NCBI GenBank assembly: GCA_031266115.1
Contig: JAISBQ010000061.1
Span: 1 to 8,266 of the forward strand
DNA length: 8,266 nt
Direction of reading: 5' to 3'
Origin: Bifidobacteriaceae bacterium
GTDB taxonomy: Bacteria > Actinomycetota > Actinomycetes > Actinomycetales > WQXJ01
Shown here: positions 1 to 6,116 of the stretch, piece by piece
How the letters are laid out: every line of letters begins with the position of its first letter
Position numbering within the stretch: position 1 is the stretch's first letter
Program-made: the position numbers and the translations under genes
Notes under the pieces: model-generated
Told to the model about the DNA's origin: nothing
The model's input: the letters and a program-made list of their open reading frames with translations, nothing else
The model's database searches: none

Positions 1-1
1 G

Positions 2-2299
2 TATGACGATTTCCCGATCATTCACGAGGCGGTCCGCGAATGCCTCCAAGACGACTACGACGTCCCGGCCCTGACCAGCCTGATGCGCGCGGTGGCCGAA
101 CGCCGAGTCCGCGTGGTCGAGATCACCACACCCGCCCCTTCGCCGTTCGCTTCCGCCCTAGCGTTCGGCTACACCGCCCAGTTCCTCTACGACGGCGACG
201 CTCCCTTGGCTGAGCGTCGTGCTGCGGCTCTGAGTCTTGATCCAGCGATGTTGGCCGAGCTTCTTGGTGGGGCTGGTGGTAATGAGTTGGCGGAACTGCT
301 GGATCCGGACGTGGTGTTGGCCGTGGACGGGGAGCTCGCCCGCCTGACGCCTGGCCGGCCGGTGCGCGGCCCGGAGGACCTTGCTGACCTGTTGCGGGCT
401 CTTGGTCCGCAATCTGGTAACCAGTTGCTCGCCTTGCCGTGGACCAACGCAACTGACGCCCCGGCCGCCACCGATGGCGGTCACGACCACGGCGGTCCCT
501 CCTCTCCGGTGCTCGGGTGGGCCGAGGCGTTGGTTGCGGCACGGCGAGCGATCGGGGTCCGGATCGGTGGGGTCGAGCAATGGGCAGTGATCGAGGACGC
601 CGGCATGCTGCGCGACGGACTCGGGATCCCGTTACCGACAGGGATCCCCACCCAGTTCCTCGACGCGACACCTGATCCGTTGGGCGCGCTGATCCGCCGT
701 TTCGCCCGCGCCCATGGACCGTTCACCGCGGGGCTCGTCGCACGGACCTTCGGGCTGGGGATCGCTGTCGCTCAACGCGACCTGGATGGAATGGTCGCCA
801 CTGGGCGCCTGACCTCGGGACATATTCGTCCTCCCGAGGCCGGCGGCACCGGGGAGATGGACTATTGCGACCCGGAGGTCCTGACCCGGCTGCGCCGGCG
901 CTCACTGGCCGCGCTGCGCCGCCAGGTCGAACCCGTGGAACAGCGAGTGATGGGATCGTTCGCACCACGCTGGCACCAATTCGGCGCGTTGCGCGGCACC
1001 GATGGCGTGCTCCAAGCCGTATCCCAGTTGGCCGGTGCCGCGGTCCCCGCCAGCGCCATCGAGAGTCTCATCCTGCCGGCCCGCGTCAGCGACTATACCC
1101 CGGCGATGCTCAACGAGTTGATCACGGCCGGCGAGATCACCTGGGTGGGCGCGGGGCGTGCCGGTGGCACCCGTGCGGTCGACGGCTCGATCCGTCTCAT
1201 CGCCGCCAGCACGGATGACGCCCTGCTGGCCGAGACCGCACCCGTTGATAAGCCGCTGGACGCTGCGATCCTGGACATTCTCCGTGACGGCGGAGGATTC
1301 CTCGCTCCTGACCTGCGTGAACGCCTTCTCGCCCGCGATGTGGACCCCGTTGGTCCAGACGAGTTCCGTGATGCCCTGTGGCGCCTCGCCTGGGGCGGCT
1401 GGATCACAGCGGACTCGTTCGCACCGGTGCGGGCAACTCTGTCGGGCGGCAAGACGGCCCACCGCACCACCCGCAAGCGCGTAGGGCGCCCACTCATGGG
1501 CCGCCGCGTCCTGGCCGCCGCCACCTGGCAGCACAGCGGCGCAGTCACCAGGGGACCGGCCGCCTCGCTGGGCTCCATACGATCCAACCCCGGCAAGAAC
1601 AGCCGGCCTAGCCGTCCTGTCGCGTCCGATCCCCGCACCGCTGGACGCTGGTTCGCCTCACCGATACCCGCCGCCCAAGGGCTCGACGTGCATCCCGAAC
1701 AGCTACTAGCTGCCCAGGTAGGCGCCCTCATGGAACGCCACGGAATCCTCACCCGCGGCAACACCGCCACCGAAACATCGTTCGCCTCGGTCTATCCCAT
1801 CCTGGCCACACTGGAGGACTCCGGCGCCGTACGCCGCGGCTACTACATCGAACGCCTCGGCGGATCCCAGTTCGCGTTACCCCAATGCCCGGACATGCTG
1901 CGCTCCTGCAGCGATGCCGCCGATGCCGTCCTCCTCGCAGCCGCCGATCCCGCCAACCCCTACGGCGCGGCACTCCCCTGGCCCCCGCACGCCGCGTCCC
2001 ACCGGCCAGGACGCACTCCCGGGGCACTCGTGGTCCTCGTAGGCGGCGACCTCGTGCTCTACCTCGAACGCGGCGGACACACCGCCCTGTCCTTCGGCGA
2101 CCACACCCACCTCGCCCGCGCCGCATGCACCCTCGCCTCCGGTGTCACCACCGGCCACCTGGATTCCCTCAAAGTCACCCGCGTCGACGGCATCGACACC
2201 CTCACCGCCCATGCCGCCCTCCACCCTCTCGCCGAAGCCCTCCTCAACGCGGGCTTCACCCTCACCCCATCAGGCCTACGCCTGCGCCACCCCCGATAA
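2..2299 (+). CDS. lhr: Lhr-type ATP-dependent helicase, C-terminal half (5' partial)
   Basis: The frame is open from base 2 to the TAA at 2297-2299, giving 765 residues; the Met codon at 83 is internal because conserved Lhr sequence (YDDFPIIHEAVREC) precedes it. Lhr proteins are about 1,500 residues, so the N-terminal RecA-like motor with its Walker A and DEAH motifs lies outside the window. Visible Lhr landmarks in order are SPFASALAFGYTAQFLYDGD (from 140), SLDPAMLAELL, YCDPEVLTRLRRRSL (863-907), a basic low-complexity linker near 1440-1620, FASVYPILATLEDSGAVRRG, LGGSQFALP, and DPANPYGAALPWPP (about 1946-1987) followed by a GALVVLVGGDLVLYLERGG strand. Mycobacterial Lhr is a DNA-dependent ATPase and 3'-to-5' translocase that unwinds RNA:DNA hybrids and is linked to DNA repair; the C-terminal part seen here is the oligomerising, winged-helix-rich region. 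No internal stop or frameshift is seen. No clear terminator follows. Confidence in the family is high. Confidence 0.93.
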   Translation, partial: YDDFPIIHEAVRECLQDDYDVPALTSLMRAVAERRVRVVEITTPAPSPFASALAFGYTAQFLYDGDAPLAERRAAALSLDPAMLAELLGGAGGNELAELLDPDVVLAVDGELARLTPGRPVRGPEDLADLLRALGPQSGNQLLALPWTNATDAPAATDGGHDHGGPSSPVLGWAEALVAARRAIGVRIGGVEQWAVIEDAGMLRDGLGIPLPTGIPTQFLDATPDPLGALIRRFARAHGPFTAGLVARTFGLGIAVAQRDLDGMVATGRLTSGHIRPPEAGGTGEMDYCDPEVLTRLRRRSLAALRRQVEPVEQRVMGSFAPRWHQFGALRGTDGVLQAVSQLAGAAVPASAIESLILPARVSDYTPAMLNELITAGEITWVGAGRAGGTRAVDGSIRLIAASTDDALLAETAPVDKPLDAAILDILRDGGGFLAPDLRERLLARDVDPVGPDEFRDALWRLAWGGWITADSFAPVRATLSGGKTAHRTTRKRVGRPLMGRRVLAAATWQHSGAVTRGPAASLGSIRSNPGKNSRPSRPVASDPRTAGRWFASPIPAAQGLDVHPEQLLAAQVGALMERHGILTRGNTATETSFASVYPILATLEDSGAVRRGYYIERLGGSQFALPQCPDMLRSCSDAADAVLLAAADPANPYGAALPWPPHAASHRPGRTPGALVVLVGGDLVLYLERGGHTALSFGDHTHLARAACTLASGVTTGHLDSLKVTRVDGIDTLTAHAALHPLAEALLNAGFTLTPSGLRLRHPR

Positions 2300-2308
2300 C
2301 GGCCTGCC

Positions 2309-2405
2309 TCATCCAGACGCAACACCACTCGCGACCACCAGACGGCCCGCGTCCAGGGTGTACCACGAGTCCGCACGGCGCGCGACCTCCGGATCGTGAC
2401 TGACC
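2309..2405 (-). pseudogene. Remnant of an ABC-transporter ATPase C-terminus
   Basis: Read on the minus strand, the last 30 or so codons give SHDPEVARRADSWYTLDAG then RLVVASGVASG and a TGA at 2311-2309. This matches the end of MacB/LolD-type ABC ATPases: the switch (H-loop) histidine in an (S/T)HDPEVA context, an R-x-AD helix, then an L-x-x-GR(L/I)V strand. The upstream sequence in this frame is not ABC-like. The next frame reads RAYAAAKGS just before it, which could be the preceding helix after a deletion near 2405. No Walker A, signature (LSGGQ) or Walker B motif is present anywhere nearby, so this cannot be a working ATPase. It ends 9 bp from the convergent lhr stop. The match is short, so the assignment rests on pattern recognition alone. 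Confidence 0.5.
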
Positions 2406-2602
2406 CCTTGGCCGCGGCATATGCGCGACGTGGGTCTTCGCGATTGAAGCCGCTCCCTCCAGATTTGCCTAACCCGCTCGGTCCTTGGACGCCTTGGGCA
2501 ACGCATGCATTGGATTGCCCGGGGCATCGGCAGGGGGCTGGGGCGCCAGCGAGTGGAAGCACAGCTCGCGGGCTGGTCGGCCACTGCCAGGCTCCGGATT
2601 CC

Positions 2603-2617
2603 CATGAGCTACTCATG
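2603..2617. repeat. Perfect short palindrome CATGAG-cta-CTCATG
   Basis: Six-base arms separated by three bases form a perfect dyad in the gene-free stretch left of the insertion sequence. It could be an old operator half-site pair or chance. No T-run follows, so it is not a terminator. Confidence 0.3.
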
Positions 2618-2690
2618 TCGACGAAGTCCACGTCCTCGCACGCGCCACGGTATCCGTCAGCGCCGAACCACATTCCTCCGCGGCGCCGAA

Positions 2691-2695
2691 CGCCT
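2691..2695. repeat. Possible target-site duplication, left copy (CGCCT)
   Basis: These five bases directly abut the terminal TGTC of the insertion sequence. The five bases beyond the other end (5222-5226) are CGCAT, so four of five match. IS21-family elements make 4-8 bp duplications. The mismatch would fit an old insertion, but so short a match may be chance. Confidence 0.4.
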
Positions 2696-2749
2696 TGTCA
2701 ACGCCGGGTGAATTTTGACCCCTTTTTGCTGTGTGAATTTTGACCCTTC
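2696..2749 (+). repeat. IS21 terminal inverted repeat, end next to the third gene
   Basis: Reading inwards on the plus strand it starts TGTCAACGCCGGGTGAA and holds TGACCCCT at 2716 and TGACCCTT at 2741. Aligned without gaps to the opposite end, 40 of 54 bases match. The 25-bp spacing between the two cores is identical at both ends, which supports these as the transposase-binding sites. Confidence 0.85.
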
Positions 2750-2802
2750 CTGGTGGTGGTTGTGGTGTGGCCCGTGGTGGGTTGTGGTGGTGTTTGTGCT
2801 GG
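2750..2802. other. G/T-rich low-complexity tail of the IS element
   Basis: The plus strand between the inverted repeat and the stop codon of the third gene is almost entirely G and T, built of TGG/GGT words. The minus-strand transcript of the IS operon would end in a C/A-rich 3' tail. I see no hairpin with a U-run here. Confidence 0.4.
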
Positions 2803-3111
2803 TCAGATGATGTGTGTTGCGGGGTCTTGACGGTGGGTGCGCCATTGGTGCCAGGCTTGGGGTTTGGTGGTGCCCATGGCGGCGGCGATCTGGTCCCAGT
2901 CCCGTTGGTCGACGGGGATTTCGTCGATGGTTTCGGCGATCTGGTCGTAGGCGGTGGCCGCGAGGACGGCGAGTAGCTGGATGTGCCCGAGCAGGCCGGG
3001 ATGGTCGGCGGGGTCGGGTTGGTCCAGGGTCCTGGTGGCTTCGTGGAGGAGGCCTCGGGTGTGGCGGGCGCGGGAAGAGTTTTGCTGGTGCCACGGGGTG
3101 TCGATGTTCAC
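2803..3111 (-). CDS. IS21 passenger gene, small helix-turn-helix protein
   Basis: This 102-residue gene starts at a GTG (3111-3109) that overlaps the istB stop in the sequence GTGA, so its translation is probably coupled to istB. It ends in TGA at 2805-2803. The N-terminal 30 residues are polar and basic, residues 40-66 look helical (LGHIQLLAVLAATAYDQIAE), and residues 71-90 read DWDQIAAAMGTTKPQAWHQW, a pattern like a DNA-binding helix-turn-helix (W-x2-IA-x3-G-T-x7-W). Canonical IS21 elements carry only istA and istB, so this is a third gene. It may regulate the element or bind its ends; that is inference. It is free of stops although istA is broken. I do not recognise a named family. Confidence 0.72.
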   Translation of the reverse strand: MNIDTPWHQQNSSRARHTRGLLHEATRTLDQPDPADHPGLLGHIQLLAVLAATAYDQIAETIDEIPVDQRDWDQIAAAMGTTKPQAWHQWRTHRQDPATHII

Positions 3112-3887
3112 TGGTGGGGTTCCTTCTTTGGGGTGGGAGTGGTGCGGTGGTGTCGGGTGCGGTAGGAGTCGCCGTCTATCGTGATGACCTGGGCGTGGTG
3201 GACGAGCCTGTCGATGGTGGCCGCGGCAATGACTTCATCGCCGAGGGTTTCGCCCCAGCGGGCGAAGGACAGGTTCGAGGTGATCAGGATCGAGGCACGT
3301 TCGTACCGGTGGGCGACGAGTTGGAAGAACAAGGACGCGGCCTGGGCGTCTAGGGGCAGGTAGCCCAGTTCGTCGCAGATCAAGAGCCGGTAGCGGTCCA
3401 AGCGACGCAGTTCACCATCGAGACGTCCGGTCTGGTGGGCGCTGGCCAGGCGGGTGACCCATCCGTTGGCCGAGTCGAACGCGACCCGCCAGCCGTGTTG
3501 GCAGGCTTCGCGGCCCAACGCGATGGCGAGGTGGGTTTTGCCGACGCCGGGTGGTCCCAGGAGGATCACGTTGTCAGCTTTGGGAACGAATGTGGAGGTG
3601 GCCAGGTGAGCGACCAGGTCACGGGCCTGGGAGGCGATCATCGTGAAGTCGAACTCGGCGAGAGTCTTGGTCGCGGGGAACCGGGCCTGGGTCATGCGCG
3701 TGTTGACGGCGTTGGTGGTCCTGGACGCGATCTGACGGGCCAGGACCCCGGCCAAATATTCTTCGTGGCTCCATGCTTCAGCGCGGGCCTGATCGGCGAG
3801 GGAAGCGAACACTTCCCGCACGGTGGGGAGTTTCAGCTCCCGTGTGGCGTGGATGATTTCGCCGGCCACCTGGTCGCGGGCACTCAC
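3108..3887 (-). CDS. istB: IstB, AAA+ ATP-binding helper of IS21 transposition
   Basis: The protein is 259 residues, the normal IstB length. It starts at GTG (3887-3885), which overlaps the istA stop as GTGA, the usual coupling in IS21 elements. The N-terminal region (about 1-100) is the helical domain that binds DNA and partner. Walker A is GPPGVGKTH at 111-119, Walker B is LLICDELGYLPL at 168-179, and the sensor segment is ITSNLSFARWGE at 202-213. The ATIDRLVHHA segment at 223-232 is also typical. IstB oligomerises on DNA with ATP, bends the target and stimulates the IstA transposase. All key motifs are present and the frame is intact, so it should still make protein if transcribed, although its partner is broken. 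Alternative: a DnaC/DnaA-type loader, which shares the fold, but the istA neighbour settles it. Confidence 0.93.
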   Translation of the reverse strand: MSARDQVAGEIIHATRELKLPTVREVFASLADQARAEAWSHEEYLAGVLARQIASRTTNAVNTRMTQARFPATKTLAEFDFTMIASQARDLVAHLATSTFVPKADNVILLGPPGVGKTHLAIALGREACQHGWRVAFDSANGWVTRLASAHQTGRLDGELRRLDRYRLLICDELGYLPLDAQAASLFFQLVAHRYERASILITSNLSFARWGETLGDEVIAAATIDRLVHHAQVITIDGDSYRTRHHRTTPTPKKEPHQ

Positions 3888-5148
3888 GTGACCACCGCCA
3901 ACGTTGGACGAGACGGTGTGTCCAGGTTCGGGACACCGAACATCTGGTCATAGCCACCCAGGTCGGGGACCGCAACCAGGTGAGCGCCGGGCGGGATGAC
4001 GCGGGCACGCTCAACACGGGCCTGGTCGTGCGCCTGACGAAGCTCGGCGGCCCTGGCCCGGTGGGCCGGGTCGGTGACCGTGCCCCTGGTGGTCCACGAA
4101 CGAGCGTGCCGGGCAGCGACCTGTCCCTCACAGGTGACCACCACCTGGTCCAGGCCGCCGTGCACGTCAACCATCCGGCCAATGAAGGACGGGTCCACCG
4201 AATAGTCGTTGCCCAACACTCGCACGTAATAGTCACGGCCAAGACGTATCCGCGCGGTGAAACCCGTGACCGGGGCCAAAGGCGGCAACCGGCACATCGC
4301 TGCGGTGTCGGCCTGGATCAACTCCTCGGGCCTGGTGCCCACCCGACGCAGTACCCGCCGGTTCGCGCCAACCAGCCACCCGGTCAACTGGGTGTTGAAG
4401 TCTGTCGGGGACGTGAACGACCGGCCCGGCTCGAACGACTTCTCCAAGAAATCATGGCAACGCTCGACCACTCCCTTATGCTCTGGGGAACGGACCTTGA
4501 CCTGCACAATCCGGCAACCAGGCGTTCCAGCGAACGCGGCAGTCTCGCACGTCAAACGTTTCTGTCCGATCCCACTCTCGTGATCCCAGACCAGCTTGCG
4601 ACCCGCCGCACCCAACACGGTGGACACCAACTGCCACATCCCGGCCAGCAAGTCCCCGGTCGTACGCGACGGGATCATCAACCCCATCATGTAGCCCGAC
4701 CACGCCGAGACCATCGTCAACACCGGCGGGACCGCTGCCACCCGCGGCGCGAGGGCGACCGGCTCGTTCGCCGAACCACAGATCACACTGGGCGATATCG
4801 CCCGGCTCGTAGACCGTCCGATCCGTCGGGTCCGGTGGGACGAACAACGGCCGCATCTTCGCGACCTTGCCCCCGCAACACCGACTCCGACCGGACCCAA
4901 CCAATCCGCCGGCCGATCTCCGCCGCCGGCGTCAACGGATCTTTACCCAGTTCGGCCGCGATCTCGGTCTCTACCGCGTCCGCGATCGACCCGGCCGGGA
5001 TCCTTTCCTACCTCGGTGGCCGGTCCGAAGCCAACGCCGCCCTGACAGTATTACGCGCCACTCCCCCACGCCGAGCGATCGTCTTGATCCCCAGCCCCTC
5101 CGAGCGATGCAAACGGCGGATCTCCGCCCACTTCTCCAAATCAATCAT
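3884..5148 (-). pseudogene. istA: IstA transposase of IS21 family, broken by one stop and two frameshifts
   Basis: Translation from the ATG at 5148-5146 gives MIDLEKWAEIRRLHRSEGLG then an HTH ending SDRPPR and a TAG at 5010-5008. The same frame continues as ERIPAGSIADAV, so the TAG sits where the family has tyrosine (RPPRYER). At the run of five C at 4870-4874 the frame changes: GKVAKMRPLFVPPDPTDRTV follows if one base is removed. A second change is needed near 4766-4772, after AQCDLWF, to reach EPVALAPRVAAVPPVLTMV. From there to the TGA at 3886-3884 the frame is intact. Likely DDE residues are the Asp of QCDLWF (4784-4782), the Asp of LVWDHESG and the Glu of GVVERCHDFLE. The 1265-nt span equals 421 codons plus two bases, as two single-base insertions would give. 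A working protein would be about 420 residues. Catalytic residues survive, so decay looks recent relative to the sequence as a whole. Confidence 0.88.
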
Positions 5149-5167
5149 CTCCCTACCGTGACAGGCA

Positions 5168-5221
5168 GAGGGGTCAAAATTGCGACGGCACACAGGGGTC
5201 AGTTTTCACCAAGCATCGACA
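5168..5221 (-). repeat. IS21 terminal inverted repeat, istA end
   Basis: Read inwards on the minus strand it starts TGTCGATGCTTGGTGAA and contains TGACCCCT twice, 25 bp apart, ending 19 bp before the istA ATG. It matches the opposite end at 40 of 54 bases without gaps. An upstream ATG in the istA frame at 5193 falls inside this repeat, so the start at 5148 is preferred. Confidence 0.85.
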
Positions 5222-5226
5222 CGCAT
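5222..5226. repeat. Possible target-site duplication, right copy (CGCAT)
   Basis: It directly abuts the terminal base of the IS element and differs at one of five positions from the left copy (CGCCT, 2691-2695). Confidence 0.4.
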
Positions 5227-5476
5227 GTCGCAGGCGAGGTCGGCGTACGGCCCCACCCCCGAGCAGGCCCCGTGTGCATGGTCTGCCCACCTGGTGGCCC
5301 TTGGCTCTTCTTGGGGGAGTCACGGACCTGAGGATGAGGCTCAGTGGTCCTGGTTCGACTCGAGGAGCTGGTCGCTGACTTTGGTGGGTGCAATGGAAAT
5401 ACCTGCGAAGGCTGACGGACCGACTGGGTTCGCGCACACCATCAGCGAAGGGCAACGTGAGGGGAACGACGCGAAT
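5227..5476. other. Intergenic stretch upstream of the small two-gene operon
   Basis: No gene is recognised here. A plus-strand frame stays open from inside the IS end through to 5701, but it overlaps the real gene at 5518 out of frame and resembles nothing known to me; its third-position GC bias is strong only near 5225-5270, so a decayed coding remnant is possible. A T-arm-like GGTTCGACTC occurs at 5352-5361 but no tRNA can be folded around it. Confidence 0.4.
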
Positions 5477-5500
5477 GCGACGTTGCGAACTCCACGTCGC
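5477..5500. promoter_or_regulatory. Candidate operator: perfect 7-bp inverted repeat
   Basis: GCGACGT (5477-5483) and its exact reverse complement ACGTCGC (5494-5500) are separated by 10 bp, so the half-site centres lie 17 bp apart. The repeat overlaps the -35 box and covers most of the spacer of the predicted promoter. A dimeric repressor bound here would block RNA polymerase, which is the usual way toxin-antitoxin operons control themselves. The protein partner, presumably the product of 5763-6038, is inferred. Confidence 0.5.
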
Positions 5501-5511
5501 CAACCTAGACT
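5483..5511 (+). promoter_or_regulatory. Predicted promoter of the toxin-antitoxin-like operon, leaderless
   Basis: The -35 box TTGCGA (5483-5488) and -10 box TAGACT (5506-5511) are separated by exactly 17 bp; each matches the housekeeping consensus at four of six bases. Counting from the -10 box, +1 falls on 5518, the A of the ATG of the first gene. There is no ribosome-binding site before that ATG, in agreement with a leaderless mRNA, which is common in actinobacteria. Confidence 0.6.
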
Positions 5512-5517
5512 AGCGAT

Positions 5518-5766
5518 ATGTCGAGCGCAATGGCGGTCCTGCCAACCGCGCGGGACCACGGCGTGGCCGATGCGGACATGTTCCACGCGGTCATGCTCGC
5601 CATCGCGGTCTTCGACCAAGACGACGGGATGGTCATGTACATCGGCCCGGCTCGCTCGGGTGCTCTCCTGGAGGTGGGGACGTGCGAGCGGGACGACGTG
5701 ACTATCGTGCCGCATGCCATGCCAGCCCGAGGCAAGTATCTTGACCGCTTGAGGAAGCCACGATGA
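5518..5766 (+). CDS. Small toxin-like protein, first gene of a putative toxin-antitoxin pair
   Basis: The 82-residue product begins MSSAMAVLPTARDHGVADAD. An in-frame TAG at 5506-5508 rules out a longer start, and the ATG coincides with the predicted transcription start. Residues 12-33 (RDHGVADADMFHAVMLAIAV) look like an amphipathic helix, followed by strands around DDGMVMYIGP (35-44), ALLEVGT (49-55) and VTIVPHAMPARGKYL (61-75). This order, an N-terminal 'HGV-x-DAD' helix, a short beta-sheet and a C-terminal HAMPAR-K-Y-L, resembles small RelE/BrnT-like toxins; His66 and Arg71 would be candidate active-site residues. Its stop overlaps the next gene's start (ATGA), implying coupled production. 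There is no signal peptide. The toxin role is inferred from size, fold impression and partner; it could instead be a small regulatory partner of the HTH protein. Confidence 0.68.
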   Translation: MSSAMAVLPTARDHGVADADMFHAVMLAIAVFDQDDGMVMYIGPARSGALLEVGTCERDDVTIVPHAMPARGKYLDRLRKPR

Positions 5767-6038
5767 CTGCATCGACCATGACAGACCAAGAATTGGCGCA
5801 CCGCTTCGAGGACTTCGATCCGGACCGGGCCACGCTGTACATGACCGGCGAGGAGGACCTACCTCCTCGGATCATCCTGCAGCGCGCGATGGCGGCGCGG
5901 ACCTATTACACGACGCTCGCCGACCAGGCGATGCGAGACGCCGTGCGCGCGGCCAGGGACAAGCACATGTCCTGGCACAAGATCGGCCTCGTCCTCGGCG
6001 TGACCGGAGAAGCCGTTCGCCGCCGGTGGGCGGCTTAG
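5763..6038 (+). CDS. Small helix-turn-helix protein, putative antitoxin
   Basis: The ATG at 5763 overlaps the preceding stop in ATGA, and GAGGA at 5751-5755 gives a well-placed ribosome-binding site; a second Met at codon 6 is less favoured. The 91-residue protein is acidic at the N-terminus (LAHRFEDFDPDRATL, 11-25), helical through 36-66 (RIILQRAMAARTYYT onwards), and ends with MSWHKIGLVLGVTGEAVRRR (69-88) WAA, which reads as a C-terminal helix-turn-helix. An acidic partner-binding N-terminus and a DNA-binding tail in a gene co-translated with a small toxin-like protein fit an antitoxin that also represses the operon; the inverted repeat at 5477-5500 would be its site. The toxin-first order resembles higBA or brnTA layouts. 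Function is inference; the existence of the gene is well supported. Confidence 0.72.
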   Translation: MTASTMTDQELAHRFEDFDPDRATLYMTGEEDLPPRIILQRAMAARTYYTTLADQAMRDAVRAARDKHMSWHKIGLVLGVTGEAVRRRWAA

Positions 6039-6116
6039 GGCGCGAGTCATCACCACGAACGGCGATGTCCGGCCCGCTCTCCTGGGAGCACCAAAGGGCA
6101 AAGCAGAGCGCACGAA

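Larger units (their letters stand above)
2412..2695. other. Intergenic stretch with no recognised gene
   Basis: About 280 bases lie between the ABC-ATPase remnant and the left edge of the insertion sequence. Several frames are open across it, but none gives a protein I recognise and none starts with a convincing ribosome-binding site. It is most likely decayed coding DNA belonging to the remnant's former operon. It contains one short perfect palindrome (2603-2617). Confidence 0.5.
2696..5221 (-). mobile_element. IS21-family insertion sequence, decayed, 2526 bp
   Basis: The element is bounded by imperfect 54-bp inverted repeats that both begin TGTC and carry two copies of a TGACCC(C/T)T core 25 bp apart, the multiple terminal repeat layout typical of IS21. 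Its genes all lie on the minus strand: istA (broken), istB (intact) and a small third gene, joined by two 4-bp GTGA overlaps. The length fits the family (about 2-2.5 kb). With istA interrupted by a stop and two frameshifts, the element should not be able to transpose by itself; a related intact copy elsewhere could still act on its ends. The flanking CGCCT/CGCAT pair suggests an old, partly eroded target duplication. Confidence 0.9.

Noticed and set aside
902..1770. Minus-strand open frames of 210 and 225 codons inside lhr
   Set aside because: They overlap each other and the clearly conserved lhr frame, and look like high-GC shadows.
2396..2743. Plus-strand open frame of 115 codons left of the IS
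   Set aside because: It runs through the IS terminal repeat, overlaps the ABC remnant in antisense and has no recognisable features.
4766..4874. Programmed frameshifting in istA
   Set aside because: The C5 run is a tempting slippery site, but a separate in-frame TAG upstream and a second shift are also needed, and IS21 transposases are normally made from one frame; simple decay is more likely.
3980..5161. Long plus-strand open frame of 393 codons
   Set aside because: It is antisense to istA, whose minus-strand product shows clear family sequence; the plus frame is rich in Arg/Pro with no recognisable domain, as expected of a high-GC shadow.
5350..5364. T-arm-like CTGGTTCGACTCGAG, possible tRNA 3' end or attachment site
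   Set aside because: The stem has a mismatch, no acceptor or anticodon stems can be drawn around it, and no CCA end or integrase is nearby.
5180..5701. Plus-strand open frame of 173 codons starting in the IS end
   Set aside because: Its latter part overlaps the 82-residue gene in another frame, where that gene has the better start, promoter and coupling; the first part resembles nothing known.
6076..6089. Hairpin GCTCT-CCTG-GGAGC between the convergent genes, possible terminator
   Set aside because: Only five pairs including a G-T, and no T-run on either strand.
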